This document shows positions 24,295-33,002 of a stretch of DNA of 64,000 bases, in pieces. Position 1 is the stretch's first letter; the number at the start of each line of letters is the position of its first letter. Source of the stretch: Streptomyces sp. NRRL S-87 (GTDB taxonomy: Bacteria; Actinomycetota; Actinomycetes; Streptomycetales; Streptomycetaceae); contig NZ_JOGB01000019.1 in NCBI RefSeq assembly GCF_000719335.1, positions 62,001 to 126,000 of the forward strand, given 5' to 3'. Below the pieces are notes generated by a model. That model did not search any database and had not been told where the DNA came from. It was given only the letters and a program-made list of their open reading frames with translations. Made by a program: the position numbers and the translations under genes.

Positions 24295-25536
24295 GTGGCC
24301 GGAACGAAGTCGCGCGAGGCGCGGGAACGACGTGAGGTGCGGTCGGCGGGCGGGGTCCGTACGGAGGTGTCGACCAGGACGGGGGTCCGGGGCGGCGTCG
24401 GGCCGGTGCAGAACCGGGCAGAGGGCGGGTTCCGGGCGTACGACCCCGACCGCGGGGGCGCGCCCCTGATCATCACCGAGGACCCGGAGCTGCTCGACGA
24501 CCTGCTGCGGCTGTGCGCGGCCGCAGGGGCCGAGCCCCGGGTGCACCACTCGGTGCCGGAGCAAAGCGGAGGGCCGCCGGGCCCCTCGGCGGCGGACCGG
24601 ACGGCCTGGGAGACGGCCCCGCTGGTTCTGGTCGGGGACGACGCGGCCGGGCGGGTACGGGGCGCTCCCCGCCGTCCCGGGGTCTTCCTGGTCGGCCGGG
24701 AGCAGGACGACCCGTGGGTGTGGCAGGCCGGGGTGGAGATCGGTGCCGAGCAGGTACTGCGCCTGCCCGACACCGAGTCCTGGCTCGTCGACCGGATCGC
24801 GGACGTGGCGGAGGGCGTCGGCCGGCAGGCCCTGGCCGTCGGCGTCATCGGCGGCCGCGGCGGGGCCGGGGCGTCCACGCTGGCCTGCGCGCTGGCGGTG
24901 GGAGCCGCCCGGGCGGGCGAGCGGACGATGCTGATCGACGGGGACCCGATGGGCGGCGGCCTCGACGTCCTGCTCGGCGGCGAGCACGCCGAGGGCCTGC
25001 GCTGGCCGGACCTCGCGGGCTCGCGGGGCCGGGTCGCCGCCGGGGCCCTGGAGGAGTCCCTTCCGGAGCTGCACGCCCTGAGGGTGCTCAGCTGGGACCG
25101 CGGGGACCGGGTGGTGGTGCCGCCCACGGCCATGCGCTCGGTGCTGGCCGCTGCGCGTCGGCGGGGCGGGGTCGTGGTGGTGGACCTGCCGCGCCGGGTC
25201 GACGAGGGGGTGGCGGAGGCGCTGGCCCAGCTCGACCTCGTGCTGCTGGTGGTGCCGGCCGAGCTGCGGGCGGTGGCCGCGGCGAGCCGGGTCGCCGGGG
25301 CCGCCGGGACGGTGGCGCGCGACCTGCGGGTGGTGGTCCGGGGGCCCTGCCCGCCGGGGCTCGACCCGCCGGCCGTCGCCGGCCTGCTGGAGCTGCCGCT
25401 GGCGGGGGAGGTCCCGGCCGAGGCCGGTCTGGAGCAGGAGCCGGGCGAGCCGCCCGGTGCGCGGGCGCGGGGGCCGCTGGCCCGGTTCAGTGCCGGGTTC
25501 TGGGAGCGGGCCCTGGTCGGCGGAGGTGCGGGATGA
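24295..25536 (+). CDS. ssd: Septum-site-determining/CpaE-like ATPase homologue Ssd
   Basis: A 413-residue MinD/ParA-superfamily protein at the head of a Tad operon, in the CpaE/TadZ position. The N-terminal 120 residues resemble a receiver-like pseudo domain (APLIITEDPELLDDLLRLCA). The P-loop equivalent is GGRGGAGAS (186-194), in which both lysines of the deviant Walker A are gone, so ATP hydrolysis is doubtful; this is typical of Ssd. The GTG start at 24295 follows GGGGGCGGAG. It corresponds to SCO3557 and Rv3660c, which affect septation when overproduced. It overlaps tadA by four bases. Confidence 0.85.
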   Translation: MAGTKSREARERREVRSAGGVRTEVSTRTGVRGGVGPVQNRAEGGFRAYDPDRGGAPLIITEDPELLDDLLRLCAAAGAEPRVHHSVPEQSGGPPGPSAADRTAWETAPLVLVGDDAAGRVRGAPRRPGVFLVGREQDDPWVWQAGVEIGAEQVLRLPDTESWLVDRIADVAEGVGRQALAVGVIGGRGGAGASTLACALAVGAARAGERTMLIDGDPMGGGLDVLLGGEHAEGLRWPDLAGSRGRVAAGALEESLPELHALRVLSWDRGDRVVVPPTAMRSVLAAARRRGGVVVVDLPRRVDEGVAEALAQLDLVLLVVPAELRAVAAASRVAGAAGTVARDLRVVVRGPCPPGLDPPAVAGLLELPLAGEVPAEAGLEQEPGEPPGARARGPLARFSAGFWERALVGGGAG

Positions 25537-26678
25537 GCACCGGACTGCTGGACGCCGTGCGCCAACGGCTCGCGGAGAGCGGCGCGGATCCCACACCGGC
25601 CCGGGTGGCGGCCGCCCTGCGGGCCCAGGGGCGGCTGCTGGGGGACGCGGAGGTGCTGGGGGCCGCCCGTGAGCTGCGCTCCGAGCTGGTGGGCGCCGGC
25701 CCCCTGGAGCCGCTGCTGGCGGACCCGGACGTGACGGACGTCCTGGTGGCCGGCCCGGACCGGGTCTGGGTGGACCGCGGCGGCGGGCTGGAGCTGACGC
25801 GGGTGGCGTTCCCCGACGCGGACGCGGTGCGGCGGCTCGCCCAGCGGCTGGCCGCGGTCGCCGGCCGACGGCTCGACGACGCCCGGCCGTGGGTGGACGC
25901 CCGGCTGCCGGACGGTACGCGGGTGCACGCGGTGCTGCCCCCGGTCGCGGTGGGCTCGGCCTGCCTGTCGCTGCGGGTGGTGCGCCACCGGGCGTTCACC
26001 TTGGAGGAGTTGGCGGAGGCGGGGACGCTGCCGCCGGGCGGGGCGCGGATCCTGCGGGCCCTCGTGGAGGCCCGGGTGTCCTTCCTCGTGTCCGGCGGGA
26101 CCGGTTCCGGCAAGACCACCCTGCTGAGCTCGCTGCTGGGACTGGTGGGGCCGGGCGAGCGGATCGTGCTCGCCGAGGACTCCGCCGAGCTGCGGCCGGA
26201 CCACCCGCACGTGGTCCGCCTGGAGACCCGGCCGGCCAACCAGGAGGGGGCGGGCCTGGTGACCCTGGCCGACCTGGTCCGGCAGGCGCTGCGGATGCGG
26301 CCGGACCGGCTGGTGGTGGGCGAGGTGCGCGGGGCCGAGGCCGCCGACCTCCTCGCCGCCCTCAACACCGGCCATGCCGGCTGCGGGACCGTGCACGCGA
26401 ACGCCGCGGCGCACGTCCCCGCCCGGTTGGAGGCCCTCGGTACGGCTGCGGGGCTCGACCGGGCCGCCCTGCACAGCCAGTTGGCGGCCGCCCTGTCGGT
26501 GGTCGTGCACCTGGTGCGGGACCGGGAGGGGCGCCGGCGGGTGGCGGAGGTGCACGTCCTCGAGCGGGACCCGGCAGGTCTGGTCGTCACGCTGCCCGCA
26601 CTGCGCTGGGCGGCCCGGGGGTTCGTCCGCGAGCCGGGCTGGGAGCGGCTGCGGCCGATGCTGGGAGGTCTGCGATGA
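25533..26678 (+). CDS. tadA: Tad pilus assembly ATPase TadA/CpaF
   Basis: A 381-residue secretion ATPase. The N-terminal domain includes LADPDVTDVLVAGPDRVWVD. Walker A is GGTGSGKTT (188-196). The Asp box lies around LAEDSAEL, Walker B near LRMRPDRLVVGEVRGAEA, and the His box is GHAGCGTVHANAA. It should hexamerise at the membrane and power pilin assembly by TadB/TadC. It overlaps ssd (ATGA) upstream and tadB downstream. The operon shows no other pilus motor and no dedicated prepilin peptidase. Confidence 0.95.
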   Translation: MSTGLLDAVRQRLAESGADPTPARVAAALRAQGRLLGDAEVLGAARELRSELVGAGPLEPLLADPDVTDVLVAGPDRVWVDRGGGLELTRVAFPDADAVRRLAQRLAAVAGRRLDDARPWVDARLPDGTRVHAVLPPVAVGSACLSLRVVRHRAFTLEELAEAGTLPPGGARILRALVEARVSFLVSGGTGSGKTTLLSSLLGLVGPGERIVLAEDSAELRPDHPHVVRLETRPANQEGAGLVTLADLVRQALRMRPDRLVVGEVRGAEAADLLAALNTGHAGCGTVHANAAAHVPARLEALGTAAGLDRAALHSQLAAALSVVVHLVRDREGRRRVAEVHVLERDPAGLVVTLPALRWAARGFVREPGWERLRPMLGGLR

Positions 26679-28063
26679 CCGGGTGGGCGGCCGCCCTGGT
26701 GTGCGCGGGCCTGGCCGTCTGGCTGCCGGCGGCGCGCCGGCCGCTGCCCGAGCGCGCGCGGTGGCTCTTCGGGGGCGGCCCGCCGGAGCGGGCCTCGTGG
26801 CACCGGTGGCCGGCCGTGGCAGGGAGCTGGTTGAGGGGGCGGCGCGAGTGGGCCTGTCTGGGTGCGGGCCTGCTGGTCGGCGGGGCCGGGCGGTCTCCGC
26901 TGCCGGTGTGCGCGGGGGTGCTGGCGGTGCCGCTGGCGCGCCGCTGGCTGCGGACCCGGGAGGCGGAGCGCGAGCGCGCCGCACGCGGGGCCCGCGTCAT
27001 CGCCCTCTGCGCGGCCGCGGCCGCCGAACTGCGGTCCGGTGCACACCCGGGCCAGGCCCTCACGGCCGCCTTCCGTTCCTGTGCGGCGCCGGTCGGTACT
27101 GACCGGTCTCGGGATCCCGGCACGCCGGACGACCCGGGGCCGGGGTCCGGGTTCGGGTCGGGCGGGGCGCTGCGGGGTGGTGCCGGTGCCGGGGCCCGTG
27201 CGGGTGCGGGCGGGGGGTCTCGGGGTGTCGGTCGTACCGGCTCGGTCGGTGACCCCGTCCAGGGGGTGGGCGGATTCGCGCGGCCCGTGGGTGTCGGTGG
27301 CGGTTCCGGGGGTGGCGCTGCTCGCGGCGCGGGTGGGGTCCCCGGTCGCTCCGAGGAGGTCTCGGCGGTGGTCAGGGGCTCGGTGCCCGGCTCCGGGGGC
27401 GGAGGTGGACCCGCCCGTGGCGTCGTGACCGGCTGGGGCGATCGGTTTCGGCCAAATTCGGGTCGGTGGGCGGTGGCCCTGTGGCCTCGGCGGGCGCTCT
27501 CGGGCGCGGGCCGGCCGGTCGTAGCGGGCCGGTCGGGGCCGGCGGGGCCGGCGGGCGGTCCGGCCGTCGCGCACCTGGTCGGGCGGCGCCCCCGGGGGCC
27601 CGCGGCCGTCCGGCACCGTCGGGGAGCGGACCCGGACGACGGCGCCGAGTTGGCCGTCCTGGCGGCGGCCGCATTCGGCGGGGACGTGCCGGGTGCGCTG
27701 CGGGCGGCCGCCGGGGCGCCCGGAGCGGAGGGGCTGGCCGGGATGGCCGCCTGCTGGCGGGTCGCGGTGGACGGCGGTGCCGGTCTCGCGGCCGGACTCG
27801 ACCGCCTGGAAAGGGGGTTGCGGGCCGAGCGGGACCAGCGGGCCGCCCTGCACGCCCAGTTGGCGGGGGCGCGTGCGACGGCGGTCGTGCTGGCGGTCCT
27901 TCCGGTGGCGGGTGTGCTGATGGGGAGCGCGCTCGGGGCCGATCCGCTGCGCGTGCTGCTGCACTCGCCCGCGGGGCTGGGCTGCCTGCTGACGGGCCTG
28001 CTGCTGGAGGGGCTCGGCCTGTGCTGGGTCCGACGGATCGTACGGACGGGGGAACGACCATGA
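26675..28063 (+). CDS. tadB: Tad inner-membrane protein TadB with large Gly-rich insertion
   Basis: A 462-residue GspF-type platform protein. Membrane segments lie at about 5-20, 62-85, 395-420 and 430-450. The cytoplasmic helical repeat is split. Its first part ends with GAHPGQALTAAFRSCAAPV (to residue 140), and its second resumes at DDGAELAVLAAAAFGGDVPG (321 on). Between them about 180 residues are Gly/Arg/Ala/Pro low complexity, with looser codon use than the flanks. Typical TadB proteins are 250-320 residues, so this is a true expansion. The reading frame stays open throughout, arguing against decay. It overlaps tadA and tadC. Confidence 0.85.
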   Translation: MTGWAAALVCAGLAVWLPAARRPLPERARWLFGGGPPERASWHRWPAVAGSWLRGRREWACLGAGLLVGGAGRSPLPVCAGVLAVPLARRWLRTREAERERAARGARVIALCAAAAAELRSGAHPGQALTAAFRSCAAPVGTDRSRDPGTPDDPGPGSGFGSGGALRGGAGAGARAGAGGGSRGVGRTGSVGDPVQGVGGFARPVGVGGGSGGGAARGAGGVPGRSEEVSAVVRGSVPGSGGGGGPARGVVTGWGDRFRPNSGRWAVALWPRRALSGAGRPVVAGRSGPAGPAGGPAVAHLVGRRPRGPAAVRHRRGADPDDGAELAVLAAAAFGGDVPGALRAAAGAPGAEGLAGMAACWRVAVDGGAGLAAGLDRLERGLRAERDQRAALHAQLAGARATAVVLAVLPVAGVLMGSALGADPLRVLLHSPAGLGCLLTGLLLEGLGLCWVRRIVRTGERP

Positions 28064-28878
28064 CGGCGGAGTTCGTCAACAGCCTGGGGACGCTCGGCGA
28101 GTACGCGGCCTTCGCGGCGGGTGGCACGGCCCTGACCGGCCTGCTCACGGCGCGGATCCGCGAGCGCGGCACGCGCCGCCGGCTCGAGCGGCTGCTGGCG
28201 CGCGGGGGCGGGGGAGGCCCGTCGGGGGAGCCGGCCCCGGTGGAGTCGGGTCCGGGGGCTCCCGGCGCGGGCAGGCCGGTGGCGTTCGCGGCCAGGAGGC
28301 CCCGGGGACCGTGGCGGGCGGGTCGCGGGCGGCGCCTGGGGGGACGGTGGCCGCCGGTCGGCTCCGCGCGGCCGGGCGGGGGGTGGTGGCCGGGGCGCGG
28401 GAGCGGTCGGAGGGGCGGCCGTTCCCTTGCACAGGAGGCGGAGGCCCAACTGCCGCTCGCCGCCGATCTGCTGGCCGCCTGCCTGACCGCCGGAGCGGGA
28501 CCGCGCGAGGCGGCGGAGGTGGTCGGCGAGTCGTTGGGCGGCCCCGTGGGGGAGTGCCTCGCCCGAGCCGGGGCCGAGGTGCGGCTGGGCGGCGACCCGC
28601 GCGAGGCGTGGGGGAGGCTCGCGCTGATACCGGGGGCCCGGCCGCTGGCCGCCTGCCTGGAGCGCGCGGCCAGGACGGGGGCGCCCGCCGCCGAGCTGGT
28701 GTCCCGGCTGGCCGCGGGGCTCCGGGAGGAGCGTTCCCGGGCCGCCGTCGCCCGGGCCCAGCGTGCCGCGGTGGTGATCACGGCCCCGGTGGGCCTGTGC
28801 TTCCTGCCGGCCTTCCTCGCGGTCGGCGTGGCTCCGGTGGTGATCGGCCTCGCGTCGGGCCTGCTCGCCTCCCGCTGA
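28060..28878 (+). CDS. tadC: Tad inner-membrane protein TadC
   Basis: A 272-residue GspF-type protein, partner of TadB. The N-terminal membrane segment (LGEYAAFAAGGTALTGLLTA) is followed by an Arg/Gly-rich linker (residues 33-125), shorter than but similar to the TadB insertion. Next come the helical platform (QEAEAQLPLAADLLAACLTA) and two C-terminal membrane helices (AAVVITAPVGLCFLPAFLAV onward). The start overlaps the tadB stop (ATGA) and is preceded by GGGGGA. It is the last of the four-gene overlapping string; a 132-bp gap with a hairpin separates it from the pilin gene. Confidence 0.88.
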   Translation: MTAEFVNSLGTLGEYAAFAAGGTALTGLLTARIRERGTRRRLERLLARGGGGGPSGEPAPVESGPGAPGAGRPVAFAARRPRGPWRAGRGRRLGGRWPPVGSARPGGGWWPGRGSGRRGGRSLAQEAEAQLPLAADLLAACLTAGAGPREAAEVVGESLGGPVGECLARAGAEVRLGGDPREAWGRLALIPGARPLAACLERAARTGAPAAELVSRLAAGLREERSRAAVARAQRAAVVITAPVGLCFLPAFLAVGVAPVVIGLASGLLASR

Positions 28879-28951
28879 CCGCGCGACCGGCCCCCGCCGG
28901 AGCCGGCCCGGCCTCTCCCGGGCTCCGCGGGCGCGGGCCGCCGCCGACGGC

Positions 28952-28972
28952 GTACCGGAAGACCACCGGTAC
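28952..28972 (+). promoter_or_regulatory. Small hairpin in flp leader
   Basis: GTACCGG-N7-CCGGTAC in the tadC-flp gap. It may be a processing or partial-termination site that sets pilin expression apart from the assembly genes. Confidence 0.35.
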
Positions 28973-29010
28973 TTCCGAACAACCCATCTCGAACGAAAGG
29001 GAGTTACGAC

Positions 29011-29223
29011 ATGAAGATCTGGCAGCGGACGTGGATCGGGCGGCGCGTGCGGGCGGCGCTGCGGCGAGGGCGACGGGAAGCGGGCATGACCACCGCCGAG
29101 TACGCCATGGGCACGATCGCGGCGGCCGCGTTCGCGGTGGTGCTCTACAAGGTGGTCACCAGCGACACGGTGTCGTCCGCGATCGCCGCGACGATCGGGA
29201 AGGCCCTCGATGCGCCGTTCTGA
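29011..29223 (+). CDS. Flp-type pilin, DUF4244
   Basis: A 70-residue prepilin. A long basic leader (residues 1-25, many Arg) ends in glycine. Cleavage at G25|M26 would expose MTTAEYAMGTIAAAAFAVVL, with glutamate E30 at the +5 position required of type IV pilins and a hydrophobic assembly helix. It is the DUF4244 form found in actinobacterial Tad loci (Rv3656c-like). The ribosome site is AAAGGGAG. The last 14 bases overlap the tadE-like gene. It is probably the most abundant product of the locus. Confidence 0.9.
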   Translation: MKIWQRTWIGRRVRAALRRGRREAGMTTAEYAMGTIAAAAFAVVLYKVVTSDTVSSAIAATIGKALDAPF

Positions 29224-29602
29224 GGGAGCGGTCGGCGCGCGGGCCGACCGCGGGTACGTCACGGCCGAGGCGGCCCTCGTCCTGCCCGCGCTGGTGCTCT
29301 TCGCGGCGCTGCTCGTCTGGGCCCTCATGGCCGCGGGCGCGCAGATCCGCTGTGTGGACGCGGCCAGGGCGGGGGCCCGGGCAGCCGCCCGGTCGGAGCC
29401 GCCCGGGGCGGCCGTGGCCGCCGCCCGGGCAGCGGCTCCCGACGGGGCGCGGGTCGAGCTCGTGCGGGACGGGGACCTCTGGCGGGTGCGGGTGGAGGCG
29501 CCCGCACCCGGGCCGGGGATCCTGCCGGTGCGGGTCGGCGCCGGGGCCGTGGCCCTGGCGGAGGACGCGGTCGGCGGCCCCGGTACGGAGGAGGCGCCGT
29601 GA
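29210..29602 (+). CDS. TadE-like minor pilin
   Basis: A 130-residue pseudopilin. RADRG|YVTAEAALVLPALVLFAALL has a prepilin-like G15 cleavage point, E20 at +5 and one membrane helix. A small extracytoplasmic domain (VDAARAGARAAARSEPPG onward) follows. The ATG lies inside the pilin gene, 14 bases before its stop, so translation is coupled. It ends by overlapping the next gene (GTGA). Confidence 0.87.
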   Translation: MRRSEGAVGARADRGYVTAEAALVLPALVLFAALLVWALMAAGAQIRCVDAARAGARAAARSEPPGAAVAAARAAAPDGARVELVRDGDLWRVRVEAPAPGPGILPVRVGAGAVALAEDAVGGPGTEEAP

Positions 29603-30075
29603 ACCGGGACCGGGGGTCGGCGACCGTGTGGGCGGTCGTGGCGGCCGGGGTGCTGTGCGCCGTGTTCGGGGGCGTGCTCGCCCTCGGCCAGGCCGTGGTG
29701 GCCCGGCACCGGGCGGGCGCCGCGGCGGACCTGGCGGCCCTCGCGGCCGCCGCCACCTGGAAGGGCGGCGAGCCGGGCGCCTGCGCGGCGGCCCGGCGGG
29801 TGGCCCGTGCCCAGGGCGCCGAGCTCACCGCCTGCTCCGCCCCGGGCGAGGTGGTCGAGGTGACGGCCGGCGTCGCCCTGGGGCCGTACGCACCCGTCGT
29901 CCGGGCCCGTGCGGGCCCCCCGGAGGCCCTTCCGGAGGCGGGCCGGTCACCCGTTCGGCCCTACGTCGGCGAACGGGACCGGTACGGGCCGAAGAGGAGG
30001 GTCCTGCCACCCCCTGGACGCCCGGGGGCCGGGCCGCCCGTCAGGGGGGCGGCGCCGCGGAGAGGAGTTCCGTGA
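29599..30075 (+). CDS. TadG/Rv3654c-like secreted minor pilin
   Basis: A 158-residue protein. NRDRGSATVWAVVAAGVLCA is a short basic stretch followed by a membrane helix. The extracytoplasmic part has GQAVVARHRAGAAADLAALA, the Rv3654c-type signature. Unlike the other two pilins, it has no glutamate at +5 after G6. A proline/arginine-rich tail runs over the end of the convergent helicase gene: the last 35 bases overlap. The GTG start overlaps the tadE stop. Confidence 0.8.
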   Translation: MNRDRGSATVWAVVAAGVLCAVFGGVLALGQAVVARHRAGAAADLAALAAAATWKGGEPGACAAARRVARAQGAELTACSAPGEVVEVTAGVALGPYAPVVRARAGPPEALPEAGRSPVRPYVGERDRYGPKRRVLPPPGRPGAGPPVRGAAPRRGVP

Positions 30076-32437
30076 GGAGGCGGACGGCGCCCCGCTTGTG
30101 GAGGGGGTCGTTGCCGTTGCCGCACTTGGGGGACTGGATGCAGGAGGGGCAGCCCGCCTCGCACTCGCAGGCGGCGATGGCCTCGCGGGTGGCGGTGAGC
30201 CAGGCGTGGGCGGTGCGGAAGGCGCGCTCGGCGAACCCGGCGCCGCCCGGGTGGCCGTCGTACACGAAGACCGTCGGAAGGAGGGTGTCGGGATGCAGCG
30301 GCACGGAGACGCCGCCGATGTCCCAGCGGTCGCAGGTGGCGAACAGCGGGAGGAGGCCGATGGAGGCGTGCTCGGCGGCGTGCAGGGCGCCGCCGAGGAT
30401 CTCCGGGTTGATCCGGGCGGCGTCGAGCTGGTCCTCGGTGACCGTCCACCACACGGCCCGCGTGCGCAGGGTGCGGGGCGGCAGGTCCAGCTTGGCCTCG
30501 CCCAGGACCTCACCGGTGATCAGCTTGCGGCGCAGGTACGAGACCACCTGGTTGGTGACCTCGACCGACCCGTAGCAGAGCCGGGCGTCCCCCCAGGGGA
30601 TCTCGGTCTCGGTCTCCAGCACGGAGATGGACGTGGTGTCCCGCGCGGTGGTCGAGAACGGCGGGCTCGCCTCCTCGACCAGGGCGACGGAGTCATCCAG
30701 GTCCAGGTGCTTCACCAGGTAGGTGCGGCCCTGGTGCAGGTGGACCGCACCGTCGTGGACGGCGGAGTGGGCGGCGGACTCGTCGACCGTGCCCAGCAGG
30801 CGCCCGGTCGCGGCCTCCACGATCTGCACGGGGCGACCGCCCCCGCCGCGGATGTCGGTGAGGTCCGAGGCCCGTTCGCGACGCGTCCAGTGCCAGGCCG
30901 TGGACCGCCGCCGCAGCAGCCGCGCGGCCTCCAGCTGCGGCATCAGGTCCCTGGTGGCGGGGCCGAACAGGGCCAGGTCCGCCTCGGTCAGCGGCAGCTC
31001 GGCGGCCGCCGCGCACAGGTGGGGCGCCAGCACGTACGGGTTGTCGGGGTCCAGCACGGTGGCCTCGACGGGCTGCCGGAACAGCGCCTCGGGGTGGTGG
31101 ACGAGGTACGTGTCCAGCGGGTCGTCGCGCGCGACCAGCACGGCCAGGGCCCCCTGGCCGGACCGGCCGGCCCGCCCCGCCTGCTGCCACAGGGAGGCCC
31201 GGGTACCGGGGTACCCGGCGATCAGGACGGCGTCCAGGCCCGAGACGTCCACGCCCAGCTCCAGCGCGGTGGTGGCGGCCAGGCCCAGCAGCTCGCCGGA
31301 GTGCAGGGCGCGCTCCAGGGCCCGGCGCTCCTCCGGCAGGTAGCCGCCCCGGTACGCGGCCACCCGCCGGGCCAGCGAGCGGTCCACCTCCGCCAGCCGC
31401 TCCTGGGCGATCAGGGCGATGAGCTCGGCGCCGCGCCGGGACCGGATGAAGGCCACCGTGCGGACCCCCTGCACGGCCAGGTCGGTGAGGAGCTCGGCGG
31501 TCTCGGCGGTGGCGGTGCGGCGGACCGGCGCGCCCTTCTCGCCCACCATCTCGGTCAGCGGCGGCTCCCACAGGGCGAAGACCACCTCGCCCCGCGGGGA
31601 GGCGTCGTCGGTGACCTCGGTGACCGGGACGCCGGTCAGGCGACTCGCGGCCACCGCGGGCTCACTGGCGGTGGCCGAGGCGAGCAGGAACACCGGATCG
31701 GCGCCGTACCGGGCGCACAGGCGGCGCAGCCGGCGCAGGACCTGGGCGACGTGGGAGCCGAACACGCCCCGGTAGCTGTGGCACTCGTCGATGACCACGT
31801 AGCGCAACGCGCGCAGGAAGGAGGACCAGCGGGGATGGGCCGGCAGCAGGCCCCGGTGGAGCATGTCGGGGTTGGTCAGGACGTAGTTGGCGTACTGGCG
31901 CACCCATTCGCGTTCCTCGACGGGCGTGTCCCCGTCGTAGACGGCCGGCCGGACCGCGGTGCCCAGCGGGGCCGCCAGGGCGGCCACGGCGCGCCGCTGG
32001 TCGGCCGCCAGCGCCTTGGTGGGCGCCAGGTACAGGGCGGTGGCGCCGCGGCCGTTCGGCGCGCCGGCGCCGTCCGCCAGGGCCGACAGGACGGGTGCCA
32101 GGTAGGCCAGCGACTTGCCCGAGGCGGTACCGGTCGCCACGACCACGGACTCGCCGTCCAGGGCGTGCTCGGCGGCCTCCGCCTGGTGGGCCCAGGGGTG
32201 CTCGATCCCGCACGCCTGGATGGCCGCGACGACGTCTGTTCGAATGCGGTCCGGCCAGACGGCATGACGGCCCTCCCGAGGGGGCAGATGCTCCGTATGG
32301 GTGATGCGATCAGCGCGGCCCGGCCCCCTTGAGAGCCGGTCGAGAACCGTGCCGGGGGCGGGTCGTGTGGGCGCGGCTGCCGTGCGGCGACCGGGGCGGT
32401 GAGTACTGGCCATTGGAACTGAGTGTGTCACCGGCAT
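30041..32437 (-). CDS. DEAH-box helicase with DUF1998 (MrfA/YprA type)
   Basis: A roughly 798-residue superfamily 2 helicase. ATGTASGKS is Walker A, VIDECHSYRG the DEAH-like Walker B, LLASAT motif III, and GRAGRSGQGALAVLVA motif VI. The C-terminal DUF1998 domain holds CECEAGCPSCIQSPKCGNGN, a four-cysteine metal site. This is the architecture of MrfA, a DNA-damage (mitomycin) repair helicase of B. subtilis. The start is uncertain: the ATG at 32437 has a CATTGT box 5 bases upstream, and ATG 32413 is an alternative. It is divergent from bldG and convergent with the Tad operon; Rv3649 is the positional counterpart. Confidence 0.9.
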   Translation of the reverse strand: MPVTHSVPMASTHRPGRRTAAAPTRPAPGTVLDRLSRGPGRADRITHTEHLPPREGRHAVWPDRIRTDVVAAIQACGIEHPWAHQAEAAEHALDGESVVVATGTASGKSLAYLAPVLSALADGAGAPNGRGATALYLAPTKALAADQRRAVAALAAPLGTAVRPAVYDGDTPVEEREWVRQYANYVLTNPDMLHRGLLPAHPRWSSFLRALRYVVIDECHSYRGVFGSHVAQVLRRLRRLCARYGADPVFLLASATASEPAVAASRLTGVPVTEVTDDASPRGEVVFALWEPPLTEMVGEKGAPVRRTATAETAELLTDLAVQGVRTVAFIRSRRGAELIALIAQERLAEVDRSLARRVAAYRGGYLPEERRALERALHSGELLGLAATTALELGVDVSGLDAVLIAGYPGTRASLWQQAGRAGRSGQGALAVLVARDDPLDTYLVHHPEALFRQPVEATVLDPDNPYVLAPHLCAAAAELPLTEADLALFGPATRDLMPQLEAARLLRRRSTAWHWTRRERASDLTDIRGGGGRPVQIVEAATGRLLGTVDESAAHSAVHDGAVHLHQGRTYLVKHLDLDDSVALVEEASPPFSTTARDTTSISVLETETEIPWGDARLCYGSVEVTNQVVSYLRRKLITGEVLGEAKLDLPPRTLRTRAVWWTVTEDQLDAARINPEILGGALHAAEHASIGLLPLFATCDRWDIGGVSVPLHPDTLLPTVFVYDGHPGGAGFAERAFRTAHAWLTATREAIAACECEAGCPSCIQSPKCGNGNDPLHKRGAVRLLTELLSAAPPP

Positions 32438-32576
32438 GCGGGACAATGGGTCCGAAGGCGTCGTGCGCGCCTGCCGGTAAGTGATTGAATGCCATCGCGG
32501 CTGCCAATCCGTCCCCTACCTTCGGATGGGGAGGCCCCTGGGGGGCACCGCTCGATAGCAAGGTGCTGGAGGATCC

Positions 32577-32918
32577 GTGGACCTGTCCCTGTCGACCCGC
32601 ACTGTCGGTGACCGCACGGTCGTCGCGGTCGGTGGCGAGATTGATGTGTATACCGCGCCCAAGCTGCGCGAGCAGTTGGTCGAGTTGGTGAACGACGGCA
32701 GCTACCACCTCGTGGTCGACATGGAGGGGGTGGACTTCCTCGACTCCACCGGTCTCGGCGTGCTGGTGGGCGGCCTCAAGCGCGTCCGCGCACACGAGGG
32801 CTCGCTGCGGCTGGTCTGCAATCAGGAGCGCATCCTGAAGATCTTCCGCATCACCGGCCTGACCAAGGTGTTCCCCATCCACACCACGGTGGAGGACGCG
32901 GTCAACGCCACCGACTGA
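32577..32918 (+). CDS. bldG: Anti-sigma factor antagonist BldG
   Basis: A 113-residue STAS protein. [14 protein letters not shown] carries the phosphorylatable serine S57, as in SpoIIAA. Unphosphorylated BldG sequesters anti-sigma factors and is needed for aerial mycelium and antibiotic production. The GTG start follows GGAGG (32568-32572). The sequence matches S. coelicolor BldG (SCO3549). The next gene encodes a cognate kinase-like anti-sigma factor 84 bp downstream. The upstream gap has a hairpin around CCCCTACC...GGATGGGG (32512-32530) and a TACCTT box. Confidence 0.96.
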   Translation: MDLSLSTRTVGDRTVVAVGGEIDVYTAPKLREQLVELVNDGSYHLVVDMEGVDFLDSTGLGVLVGGLKRVRAHEGSLRLVCNQERILKIFRITGLTKVFPIHTTVEDAVNATD

Positions 32919-33002
32919 CCTCACCCGGATTCAGCAGCGGGGGCATCGGGCCGTGCAGGCCCGAGCCCCTGTACAGCACGCCGTACGTCCGAGGGGGACC
33001 AC

